Origin: Bacillota bacterium
GTDB taxonomy: Bacteria > Bacillota > Clostridia > Tissierellales > Sedimentibacteraceae
Direction: 5' to 3'
Length of the DNA stretch: 13,511 nt
Assembly: GCA_023416855.1 (NCBI GenBank)
Contig: JAEZGU010000223.1
Coordinates: 1 to 13,511, forward strand
Made by a program: the position numbers and the translations under genes. The notes beneath the pieces were generated by a model. It did no database searches and was not told the origin of the DNA. It was given only the letters and a program-made list of their open reading frames with translations. Shown piece after piece: positions 1-5,928 of this stretch (position 1 is its first letter; each line of letters starts with the position of its first letter).

Positions 1-354
1 GTTTATTGAAGCTATAGTAAATACCAACACTAACGCAGCAGCCATACCGCCATACTTAACCCAACTGTATTTGCTTCTTTTATTTCTATGTGTTTCTGTT
101 TTCATGACTGATTCATCTTTAAAAACAGTCACTTTAGAATTCAATAGTTTTTCATGCAATCTTTTACAATATCCTGCAGGTGGCTCCTCATCAGGTAAGT
201 CGTTTAATGCCTTAATAATTTTTTTATAATCTTCTAATTCTTTTTTACAATCATCGCAATTATTAATATGCTCTTCAATTAAGAGCGTTTCATCCTCGTC
301 AGTTTCATTATCTATATATGAGGATAATAAATTTCTAATTTCATCACAGTTCAT
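1..354 (-). CDS. Zinc-finger anti-sigma factor, N-terminal part (cut by window edge)
   Basis: I translated this frame from ATG 354 down to base 1: 118 residues with no stop, so the C-terminal part lies outside the window. The N-terminus carries a ZAS-type zinc-binding pattern: Cys3, then His29-x3-Cys33-x2-Cys36, as in zf-HC2/RsiW-like anti-sigma factors. A hydrophobic stretch starts near residue 101 (GGMAAALVLVFTIASI) and looks like the single membrane anchor that normally separates the cytoplasmic sigma-binding domain from an external sensor domain. An AGGTGG ribosome binding site (367-362) overlaps the stop codon of the ECF sigma gene, 7 bases before the ATG, so the two genes are almost certainly co-transcribed and coupled. 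Inferred role: membrane-bound inhibitor of the adjacent sigma factor. What the external part senses cannot be seen. Confidence 0.9.
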   Translation of the reverse strand, partial: MNCDEIRNLLSSYIDNETDEDETLLIEEHINNCDDCKKELEDYKKIIKALNDLPDEEPPAGYCKRLHEKLLNSKVTVFKDESVMKTETHRNKRSKYSWVKYGGMAAALVLVFTIASIN

Positions 355-365
355 TTCGTCACCAC

Positions 366-947
366 CTAACACTGAATTTTAAGTTCATTTTCTAATATAT
401 CTTTTAAACTTTTTCTTGCTCGGTTCAATCTTGATTTGACGGTTCCTATATTACAAGTTAAAATTTCTGATATTTCGCTATATGAAAACCCCTGAATATC
501 CCTTAATATAATAATGTTTTTATAATCATCATCTAATTTATTAACTGCATCATTAATAAGCTTATTATTGAAATTTCTTTCAACCAATGAATCCGGGTTA
601 TTCGAGTCGTCTGCAATTTCCCTATGCATCTGGCCGTTTCCCCCTAAATCTATAGTTTCATCTATAGATACAACATTAATATTTTTCTTTCTTTTAAAAT
701 CAATACAAGTATTAACAACAATTCTATACATCCACACCTTAAAAGTGGATTCCATGTTGAAATTCTGTATATTTTTAAACACCTTTATCAACGCTTCCTG
801 TGAAGCATCTTCAGCATCTTCAACATTTCTAAGTACTCTGAGAGCTATATTGTATGCTACTTTCTTATAATCCTTTATTAGCTCTTCAAAAGCTTCTACA
901 TTTCCTTGCCGGCTTTGCTCAATTAACAATAATTCATTGCTTTTCAT
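366..947 (-). CDS. ECF-family RNA polymerase sigma factor (SigW/RpoE-like)
   Basis: A 193-residue protein of usual ECF size. Sigma region 2 spans about residues 18-88, including the DAEDASQEALIKVF core-binding/-10 helix and the FKVWMYRIVVN segment. Region 4 spans about 131-183, with a helix-turn-helix FSYSEISEILTCNIGTVKSRL (154-174). There is no region 1 or 3, as expected for ECF sigmas. It would direct core RNA polymerase to stress or envelope promoters and be held inactive by the downstream zinc-finger anti-sigma. The ATG at 947 has a GGGTG ribosome binding site (957-953). Two promoters can be read upstream: a vegetative one and an ECF-type GGAAC/CGTC element, which suggests positive autoregulation. 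The family call is secure; the exact ECF group is not. Confidence 0.96.
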   Translation of the reverse strand: MKSNELLLIEQSRQGNVEAFEELIKDYKKVAYNIALRVLRNVEDAEDASQEALIKVFKNIQNFNMESTFKVWMYRIVVNTCIDFKRKKNINVVSIDETIDLGGNGQMHREIADDSNNPDSLVERNFNNKLINDAVNKLDDDYKNIIILRDIQGFSYSEISEILTCNIGTVKSRLNRARKSLKDILENELKIQC

Positions 948-975
948 TGTTTCACCCAGTTCGGTTATTATATAA

Positions 976-1000
976 GACGATAATTTTTATTATTTGTTCC
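976..1000 (-). promoter_or_regulatory. Putative ECF-sigma autoregulatory promoter (GGAAC-N16-CGTC)
   Basis: On the minus strand GGAAC (1000-996) is followed, after exactly 16 bases, by CGTC (979-976). This is the classic two-part layout of ECF promoters (an AAC-containing -35 and a CGTC-type -10). A start near 969 would give a short leader of about 20 bases that still contains the ribosome binding site of the sigma gene. I found no second copy with this spacing in the window. Confidence 0.72.
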
Positions 1001-1043
1001 AAAATAATTTTATTATATATATATTTTTCTATACTTCTGTGTA

Positions 1044-1072
1044 ATTATAACATTTACTTAATTCAATGGCAA
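1044..1072 (-). promoter_or_regulatory. Vegetative promoter of the sigma/anti-sigma operon
   Basis: TTGCCA (1072-1067), a 17-base spacer and a perfect TATAAT (1049-1044) preceded by TG (extended -10). The -35 box lies next to the T-tract of the hutH terminator. Predicted start near 1037, giving a leader of about 90 bases upstream of the ECF-type promoter and gene. Confidence 0.75.
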
Positions 1073-1104
1073 ATAAAAAAGCGTTTCATTACAAATGAAA
1101 CGCT
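1070..1104 (-). terminator. Intrinsic terminator of hutH
   Basis: A perfect 10-bp stem (AGCGTTTCAT, 1104-1095, pairing with 1089-1080), a 5-base loop, then TTTTTTATTT reading off the minus strand. It lies 14 bases past the hutH stop codon. Confidence 0.93.
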
Positions 1105-1118
1105 AATATATGAAACAA

Positions 1119-2648
1119 CTAAAATACTATTTTTCCTACTTCATTTTCACATACATCTATAATCGTTCCATTAATAATTAATTCTTCACATTTATTTATA
1201 TCTTCATAAAGTGGTCTATCTTCCACTAACATTGGAACAAATTCTCTTACTTTATTGTAGACAGGTGCAGTTCCCTTACCTAATCCTTTGTTTATTCTTA
1301 AATCTATTCCTTGACATGCACACATAATTTCCATTGCAATTACTCTTCTTACATTTTCCATTATTTCTTTTGCTTTTCGTGCAGCTATAGTACCCATAGA
1401 AACATGATCCTCTTGATTTGCAGATGAAGGTATGCTGTCAACTGATGCAGGATGCGCTAATATTTTATTTTCTGAAACCAATGCTGCCGCAGAATATTGA
1501 ACAATCATGAAACCTGAATTCAATCCACCGTGCTCAACTAAAAATGCAGGCAATCCGCTTAAAGCCGGATTTACTAATCTCTCCAATCTTCTTTCAGATA
1601 TATTTGCAAGTTCAGCTAATGCAATTCCTAAGAAGTCAAAACTTAATGCCATAGGCTGACCATGGAAGTTGCCACCTGATATTCCTTCTTTTGTTTCCGG
1701 GAATATAATAGGATTGTCAGTAACAGAATTAATTTCTATTTCAACTCTTTCTTTTACATAATTTATAGCATCTTTGCTGGCTCCATGTACCTGTGGTGTA
1801 CATCTAAGAGAATATGCATCTTGAACTCTTATTTCTCCTTGCTGAGTTGTCATTTTGCTTTCTGATAACAGTTTTTGAATTATTTTAGCGGTATCGATTT
1901 GTCCTTTATGTGGTCTAACTTCATGAACTTTTGAATCTAAAGCATTAACAACGCCATTATGAGCCTCAAAGCTTAACGCAGCAGCTATATCAGAAGCTTT
2001 AATTAAGTTCAATGCATCATATACGGTTAATGCACCTACTGAAGTCATAACTTGTGTTCCATTAATAAGTGCAAGACCTTCCTTGGATGTTAGTGTAATA
2101 ATCGGAATACACGCTTCCTTCATAGCATCTGCGCCGGAAATAACTTTACCATTATATTCAGCCAATCCTAAACCAATCATAGGTAAAACCATATGTGAAA
2201 GTGGAGCTAAATCACCACTTGCACCTAATGAACCTTTTTGTGGAACAATAGGATGAACTCTTTTGTTCAGCATGTTAATCATTGTTTGTATTGTTTCAAG
2301 CTTAACACCTGAATATCCTTTTGCTAAATTATTAATTCTCAAAAGTATTATTCCTCTGACTATTTCTGTTTCAAAGGGTTTACCTGCTCCCACAGCGTGA
2401 GTAACTATTAAATTTTTTTGCAATAGCTCTGATTCATCCTTTGAAATTGAAACATCACTAAATTTACCAAATCCTGTTGTTATTCCATAAACAACATCAC
2501 CATTTTCTACAAAATCATCAACTATTTTTCTTGAAGCTTTCACTTTTTCTTCTGCAGATTTTGATAATTCTACTTCATAAAAATTCCTACAAACTAAAAC
2601 AAATTCTTCTATCGTAAGAGTATTTCCGGTAATTACAACTTTGCTCAT
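1119..2648 (-). CDS. hutH: Histidine ammonia-lyase
   Basis: This enzyme deaminates L-histidine to urocanate and ammonia in the cytoplasm, the first step of histidine degradation. The 509-residue length equals that of classical HutH. The Ala143-Ser144-Gly145 triad within GSLGASGDLAPL forms the MIO electrophile. Other residues known from the Pseudomonas enzyme are all present at matching positions: Tyr54 (YGITTGFG), His84, Asn197 (NGTQ), Gln276, Tyr279 and Arg282 (VQDAYSLRCTPQ), Phe328 and Glu413 (NQEDHVSM). Glu413 argues for a histidine rather than a phenylalanine/tyrosine lyase. The start is ATG 2648 with AGGAGG (2659-2654) five bases upstream. No hutU, hutI or hutG lies in the window, so the rest of the pathway must be elsewhere or urocanate is an end product. 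It is divergent from an Lrp/AsnC regulator that may control it. Confidence 0.95.
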   Translation of the reverse strand: MSKVVITGNTLTIEEFVLVCRNFYEVELSKSAEEKVKASRKIVDDFVENGDVVYGITTGFGKFSDVSISKDESELLQKNLIVTHAVGAGKPFETEIVRGIILLRINNLAKGYSGVKLETIQTMINMLNKRVHPIVPQKGSLGASGDLAPLSHMVLPMIGLGLAEYNGKVISGADAMKEACIPIITLTSKEGLALINGTQVMTSVGALTVYDALNLIKASDIAAALSFEAHNGVVNALDSKVHEVRPHKGQIDTAKIIQKLLSESKMTTQQGEIRVQDAYSLRCTPQVHGASKDAINYVKERVEIEINSVTDNPIIFPETKEGISGGNFHGQPMALSFDFLGIALAELANISERRLERLVNPALSGLPAFLVEHGGLNSGFMIVQYSAAALVSENKILAHPASVDSIPSSANQEDHVSMGTIAARKAKEIMENVRRVIAMEIMCACQGIDLRINKGLGKGTAPVYNKVREFVPMLVEDRPLYEDINKCEELIINGTIIDVCENEVGKIVF

Positions 2649-2673
2649 GATATCCTCCTAAATAATAAAAATA

Positions 2674-2714
2674 AGACAAACTTTTAGCATACACAAATAT
2701 ACTAAAACTTGTCT
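2674..2714 (-). promoter_or_regulatory. Hairpin in the hutH leader, possible attenuator
   Basis: In the predicted hutH 5' leader, 2714-2702 can pair with 2687-2674 (6 bp, a small asymmetric internal loop, 6 bp; 14-base loop). It is followed at once by the U-rich run TTATTTTTATTATTT and then the ribosome binding site. The layout resembles an imperfect intrinsic terminator just before the gene. Stem strength is modest and no known riboswitch or T-box element is visible. Confidence 0.4.
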
Positions 2715-2720
2715 CCTAAC

Positions 2721-2751
2721 ATCTAATATCTTTAGCCAAATTTTATTAGAT
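2721..2751. repeat. Inverted repeat at the hutH transcription start, candidate operator
   Basis: Perfect 8-bp arms ATCTAATA (2721-2728) and TATTAGAT (2744-2751) with a 15-base spacer. It covers the predicted start (about 2747) just downstream of the -10 box, a position suited to repression. The regulator is unknown; the adjacent Lrp/AsnC protein is the obvious candidate. Confidence 0.4.
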
Positions 2752-2753
2752 TT

Positions 2754-2782
2754 ATTATATTATAATAAATTTTCAATGTCAA
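2754..2782 (-). promoter_or_regulatory. Consensus vegetative promoter of hutH
   Basis: TTGACA (2782-2777), a 17-base spacer and TATAAT (2759-2754): both hexamers perfect. Predicted start near 2747, leaving a leader of about 100 bases before the ATG at 2648. Confidence 0.88.
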
Positions 2783-2811
2783 TAAACGTTAACATTATTA
2801 TTCACTTCTAC

Positions 2812-2840
2812 TTGCAAAATTTAAACTTTTGTGTTATATT
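2812..2840 (+). promoter_or_regulatory. Promoter of the Lrp/AsnC-family regulator
   Basis: TTGCAA (2812-2817), 17 bases, then TATATT (2835-2840) with an upstream TG (extended -10). Predicted start near 2847. It diverges from the hutH promoter, with about 30 bases between the two -35 boxes, so one protein bound between them could affect both. Confidence 0.65.
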
Positions 2841-2881
2841 TTAAATGAATTTAATAAAAACCATAAACTAAGAGGTATGAT

Positions 2882-3316
2882 ATGGATTCATTAGATATGC
2901 AAATTTTACAAAATATTGAAAAAGAAGGACGTATATCACACGAAGAACTTTCTAAGCGCTTAAACTTGTCAAGACCTGCAATACATAATAGAGTAACTAA
3001 ATTGGAAGAACAAGGTGTAATCTCAGGTTACAGAACTAAAATAGAATGGTTTAAACTTGGTTACACTACAAATGCTTTAATTTCGTTAAGAGTTAGAACC
3101 ACAAATTATGATAAGCTACTTGAACAACTAAAAATGCTTGAAATCAATAACTTAGTAATTGAAGAATGTCATATCGTAACCGGCACATGGTGCATAATAA
3201 TGAAAGTAAGATGCAAGACTCCATTAGAATTAAAAGCTTTACAAGATCAACTTCATACAATAGATAGCATAAAAGAATCATCAACATCGTTGATTTTATC
3301 GTCATTATATGATTAA
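2882..3316 (+). CDS. Lrp/AsnC-family transcriptional regulator
   Basis: A 144-residue protein of the standard size of this family. Residues 2-60 form the AsnC-type winged helix-turn-helix (MDSLDMQILQNIEKEGRIS, then SKRLNLSRPAIHNRVTKLEE). Residues about 65-140 form the RAM domain that builds octamers or dimers and binds amino acids; the usual G-x-Y-D ligand-region segment reads GTWC here (about 101-104). The start is ATG 2882 with AGAGG six bases upstream. It is the only confident plus-strand gene and is divergent from hutH, so local control of histidine degradation, perhaps with histidine as effector, is a reasonable inference but not shown by sequence. It ends at a terminator shared with the converging lipoprotein gene. 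Confidence 0.93.
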   Translation: MDSLDMQILQNIEKEGRISHEELSKRLNLSRPAIHNRVTKLEEQGVISGYRTKIEWFKLGYTTNALISLRVRTTNYDKLLEQLKMLEINNLVIEECHIVTGTWCIIMKVRCKTPLELKALQDQLHTIDSIKESSTSLILSSLYD

Positions 3317-3340
3317 GAAGATTCCCTAAATCTTTTATTA

Positions 3341-3365
3341 AAAAAACCAGCTGAGCTGGTTTTTT
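3341..3365. terminator. Bidirectional intrinsic terminator
   Basis: AAAAAACCAG (3341-3350) pairs with CTGGTTTTTT (3356-3365) around a 5-base loop. Both strands end in a T-run, so it can stop the regulator transcript (plus) and the small FMN lipoprotein transcript (minus). The lipoprotein stop codon (3366-3364) overlaps the stem. Confidence 0.88.
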
Positions 3366-3813
3366 ACTTTCTTCCTTCCAAAGCCTTATCTACTGCTTGC
3401 TTTATAGCATTACTTGTAACAGTAGCACCTGATACAACTTCAACATCCGTTGAATCTGCCTCTACTATCTTATCAGGTAATTGTTCAATTGCATTTGAAC
3501 CTACACCTTGAGTTTCTTTTTCTCCCTTTGCTTCAACGGACACAATATCATCTCCATTTACCATAACGGTTACAGTAACTTCTCCACCATAACCTTGAGC
3601 TGAGCCTGTTAAGGTTTCTGTATCTTCATCTCCACCAAGTATACCTGTGCTATCTCCATTTTCAACAACACCATTATTTTGATCATTTGGATTATTAACA
3701 TTGTCGTTTAAATCCTCAACATTACCCGCGTTATCATTAACGTCATTATTGTTATCACATGCAACCATGCTAAAAACCATTAAAATACTTATTATTAAAG
3801 CTAATTTTTTCAT
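3364..3813 (-). CDS. Small FMN-binding-domain lipoprotein
   Basis: A 149-residue secreted lipoprotein. Residues 1-19 are a lipoprotein signal peptide ending in the lipobox MVAC (Cys19 would be lipidated). Residues 20-65 are a low-complexity Asn/Asp/Gly linker. Residues about 67-146 are an FMN_bind domain (as in RnfG/NqrC) with SGAT at 128-131; Thr131 is the expected site of covalent FMN attachment by an ApbE-type transferase. I chose ATG 3813 because GGAGGGC (3823-3817) sits just upstream and the signal peptide begins there; the frame runs further upstream but without signals. Its domain is plainly related to that of the next gene, with matches such as ETxGVG, EQLPxKIVEA and GATxTSxAI, so the two look like a local duplication. 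Inferred role: electron carrier on the outer membrane face; the partner is unknown. Confidence 0.88.
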   Translation of the reverse strand: MKKLALIISILMVFSMVACDNNNDVNDNAGNVEDLNDNVNNPNDQNNGVVENGDSTGILGGDEDTETLTGSAQGYGGEVTVTVMVNGDDIVSVEAKGEKETQGVGSNAIEQLPDKIVEADSTDVEVVSGATVTSNAIKQAVDKALEGRK

Positions 3814-3844
3814 ATAGCCCTCCATAAAATAATTTATTTTTAAT

Positions 3845-3850
3845 AGTATA
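3845..3850 (-). promoter_or_regulatory. Possible -10 box of the small FMN lipoprotein gene
   Basis: TATACT on the minus strand about 30 bases before the ATG at 3813. No convincing -35 box is visible in the very AT-rich upstream sequence. A separate promoter is expected because a strong terminator lies between the two lipoprotein genes. Confidence 0.3.
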
Positions 3851-3903
3851 ACCAATATTTATTTTTAATATTATTTATTTTTAAATATACTTAACCTATG
3901 ACA

Positions 3904-3945
3904 AAAACAAAAAATGCCCTCAATTATTTAATTGAAGGCATTTTT
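3904..3945 (-). terminator. Intrinsic terminator of the large FMN lipoprotein gene
   Basis: The stem pairs 3945-3929 with 3926-3910 (AAAAATGCC, one mismatch, TCAATTA on the minus strand) and is followed by TTTTTTGTTTT. It begins about 20 bases after the stop codon at 3964. Confidence 0.88.
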
Positions 3946-3963
3946 CCTTAATCCAATAAGTAT

Positions 3964-5664
3964 TTATTTAACTGTTAAATCAATTTCTATACGATTTTCA
4001 TAAGCTTTTTTGATTGCTCCAACTATATTACCGTGGCTATCATTTAAACTCATAGTAGCTGTAGAAGTAACATCTGCTAACATTGCTTTTTCATCAGCAC
4101 TTAATGCATCATATTTGTCTTTATCTTCAGGTTTATCAGAGCCATCTTTTAATGGTCTTCCATTTAATACAGATGTATAATTTTCGAACCATTCTTCTAC
4201 TTCATCAATAGTCTTACCAATAAATAATTCTTGGAATTTGTTTATTTGTGTTTCCCAAGTACCAGTACCCATTCTATAGCTGTCACCACGATCTCTCTTT
4301 GTTTTCCAACCTTTAACTTCTTCTAAAAAGCTATCATTTGTTGCTGTTAAGGTACCATCAACTTTTTCATCATGGTTTTCGTCATTGTTGTAAGATTGTC
4401 CAGGGAATCCTGTAAAGTGAGGCATTCCGTCACCATCATAATTTGGTGTTGCAACTTCTAATTGATCAATATATAAAGCTACAATTTTTCCACTTCCATC
4501 AAATAATGCGTTAGCAAATACTTTATTGAAACTATATACAGGTGTTTCTGTATCATCTTTTCCAGGTCCTATTCGATGTAACGGTAATACAACTGTTCCC
4601 ATAGAAGCAACTTCTTCAACATCTGTTAAAGGTACTCTGTTTTCAAATGATCTTTTGATAGCTAATATAATATCACCGTGAGGATCTTTCAAGCTCATAG
4701 TAGCTGCAGAAGTAACATCTGTCAACATTGCTTTTTCATCATCGCTTAATGCATCATATTTTGCTTTATCTTCAGGTTTATCAGAACCATCTTTTAATGG
4801 TCTTCCGTTTAAATCAGATGTATATTTGTTAAACCACTCTTCAACTTCTTCTATAGTCATTCCTACAAATATATCTTCAAATTTATCCATTTCTGAAGCC
4901 CATGTACCTGATCCCATTTTGTAAGCATCACCACGGTCTCTCTTAGATAACCAACCTTTAATCTCTGCTATGAAATTATCTTCTGTATCTTCTGTTTTAC
5001 CATCAACCTTTTCATCATGATTTGCATCATTGTTATATCCACCTTGTCCAGGGAATCCGCTGAAATGTGGCATACCATCTCCATCATAGTTTGGAGTTGC
5101 AACTTCCAATACATCAACTGTCATAGCAAGAATTCTACCTTCCTGGTCAAATAATGTATGTGCAAATACATCATTGAAGCTGAAAACAGGTGTATCTGTA
5201 TCATCTTTTCCAGGACCTAAACGACCTTCACTTGCAAAACCAAAACCTTGATATACCTCTGCAGCTACAACTGCTTCAGGTTTTTTATCTTCCTTAGCTT
5301 CATCAGTTGGAGCCGGATATTTTACAGGATCTAACGCATTGTTAACAGCGTATATTATTGCTTTACTTGTTATAGTTGCTCCAGCGATAACATCAACTTC
5401 AGTAGAATTAGCTTCTACTATTTTGGCAGGTAATTGCTCCAAAGCCGGTGTACCTACTCCATTTGTTTCATGAGGACCTTCGGCTACAACACCAATAATC
5501 TTGTCCCCTTCTTTTGTAACAGTAACCTTGACGTCTCCACCAAATCCCTTGCCAACACCAGTTAATGTCTCAGCATTTGCAGGTGGCGCTTGAGTTTCTT
5601 TAGCACATGCCACTATGCTTAAAAGCATAAATACACATAATACTACAGCTAATAATTTTTTCAT
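3964..5664 (-). CDS. Large multidomain FMN-binding lipoprotein with tandem repeats
   Basis: A 566-residue secreted lipoprotein. Residues 1-20 are a signal peptide with lipobox IVAC (Cys20). Residues about 32-112 form an FMN_bind domain with AGAT at 94-97 (Thr97 the expected flavinylated residue). After a Lys/Glu/Ala-rich linker come two long repeats, about 148-343 and 364-558, that are mostly identical. Each opens with GPGKDDT(D/E)TPV, contains ATPNYDGDGMPHF and RDRGD, and closes with DVTSAATMS or DVTSTATMS. That closing motif resembles D-x-x-S-G-A-T but lacks the Gly. Each repeat also has a DxNxDxxxD stretch (213-221 and 428-436) like calcium-binding loops. ATG 5664 is chosen because GGAGGG (5674-5669) precedes it; an in-frame TTG at 5676 overlaps that site. 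Likely an extracellular electron-transfer flavoprotein; the partner is not visible. Confidence 0.87.
   Translation of the reverse strand: MKKLLAVVLCVFMLLSIVACAKETQAPPANAETLTGVGKGFGGDVKVTVTKEGDKIIGVVAEGPHETNGVGTPALEQLPAKIVEANSTEVDVIAGATITSKAIIYAVNNALDPVKYPAPTDEAKEDKKPEAVVAAEVYQGFGFASEGRLGPGKDDTDTPVFSFNDVFAHTLFDQEGRILAMTVDVLEVATPNYDGDGMPHFSGFPGQGGYNNDANHDEKVDGKTEDTEDNFIAEIKGWLSKRDRGDAYKMGSGTWASEMDKFEDIFVGMTIEEVEEWFNKYTSDLNGRPLKDGSDKPEDKAKYDALSDDEKAMLTDVTSAATMSLKDPHGDIILAIKRSFENRVPLTDVEEVASMGTVVLPLHRIGPGKDDTETPVYSFNKVFANALFDGSGKIVALYIDQLEVATPNYDGDGMPHFTGFPGQSYNNDENHDEKVDGTLTATNDSFLEEVKGWKTKRDRGDSYRMGTGTWETQINKFQELFIGKTIDEVEEWFENYTSVLNGRPLKDGSDKPEDKDKYDALSADEKAMLADVTSTATMSLNDSHGNIVGAIKKAYENRIEIDLTVK
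3991..5223 (-). repeat. Tandem coding repeat inside the large FMN lipoprotein
   Basis: Two units, 5223-4636 and 4575-3991, encode residues 148-343 and 364-558, with a period of about 216 residues (648 bases). Long matching blocks include GPGKDDT, LEVATPNYDGDGMPHF, NHDEKVDG, NGRPLKDGSDKPEDK and DEKAML. The short gap between them encodes a divergent linker. Confidence 0.9.
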
Positions 5665-5750
5665 TATACCCTCCAAGTATGTATCTTTTATATCATGTAT
5701 TTATAATAATTAATACATTTCAAATATAAATAATTCGTTTGCGCAATATT

Positions 5751-5768
5751 TTGTTAATTAAAATACAA
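5751..5768. promoter_or_regulatory. Rex-like site in the leader of the large FMN lipoprotein gene
   Basis: TTGTTAA-N4-AATACAA keeps one perfect TTGTTAA half-site and the last four bases of the other half, with the 4-base spacer typical of Rex operators in Clostridia. It lies about 30 bases downstream of the predicted transcription start. Candidate only. Confidence 0.25.
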
Positions 5769-5789
5769 TTTTTAACGTCATAACATGTC

Positions 5790-5829
5790 TTGACTTCATC
5801 ATAATAGCACTTTAGATTTATGAAGTCAA
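5790..5829. repeat. Perfect 10-bp inverted repeat flanking a promoter, candidate operator
   Basis: TTGACTTCAT (5790-5799) and ATGAAGTCAA (5820-5829) are separated by 20 bases, so equivalent points are 30 bp (about three helical turns) apart. The right arm contains the -35 box and the left arm covers the predicted start, as if a dimer could clamp the promoter. Confidence 0.55.
5801..5829 (-). promoter_or_regulatory. Promoter of the large FMN lipoprotein gene
   Basis: TTGACT (5829-5824), 17 bases, TATTAT (5806-5801), with TGC before the -10 (extended). Predicted start near 5794 and a leader of about 130 bases. A second, weaker extended -10 (TGATATAAA, 5695-5687) lies close to the ribosome binding site. 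Confidence 0.72.
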
Positions 5830-5836
5830 CACGACT

Positions 5837-5869
5837 TTGTTAAATTAACTTAACAAGTATTGCTGTTAA
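5837..5869. promoter_or_regulatory. Rex-like inverted half-sites upstream of the flavolipoprotein promoter
   Basis: TTGTTAA (5837-5843) and TTAACAA (5850-5856) form a perfect inverted repeat with a 6-base spacer. TTAACA then recurs as TTAACA-N8-TGTTAA (5850-5869). The half-sites match the Rex (NADH-sensing repressor) sequence of Clostridia, but Rex sites normally have a 4-base spacer. The cluster lies directly upstream of the -35 box. Confidence 0.35.
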
Positions 5870-5928
5870 ATAATATACTTATTGGGTTTGGTTAATTATT
5901 TTATGCATGCTCCTAATAGCAAATATAA

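Noticed and set aside
568..870. Plus-strand open frame opposite the sigma factor gene
   Set aside because: It lies antisense within a well-supported sigma factor gene, lacks a ribosome binding site and resembles no protein family. The same holds for other plus-strand frames opposite genes, for example 6353-6631, 7484-7780, 8556-8903 and 12805-13008.
854..1162. Plus-strand open frame across the sigma/hutH gap
   Set aside because: It runs through the sigma gene start, two promoters, the hutH terminator and the hutH end on the opposite strand; hydrophobic AT-rich translation without family features.
2649..2760. T-box or known metabolite riboswitch in the hutH leader
   Set aside because: The leader is only about 100 bases and shows no T-box core sequence or other known riboswitch signature; only simple hairpins are visible.
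3814..3855. Upstream extension of the small FMN lipoprotein
   Set aside because: It would put 14 extra residues before a clear lipoprotein signal peptide and read through the ribosome binding site of ATG 3813.
5665..5676. TTG start for the large FMN lipoprotein
   Set aside because: The TTG overlaps the GGAGGG that serves ATG 5664, and the signal peptide begins at that ATG.
5790..5818. Possible plus-strand promoter TTGACT-N17-TAGATT
   Set aside because: The -10 is weak (four of six bases) and it would only produce RNA antisense to the double E1 gene; the TTGACT is explained by the inverted repeat.
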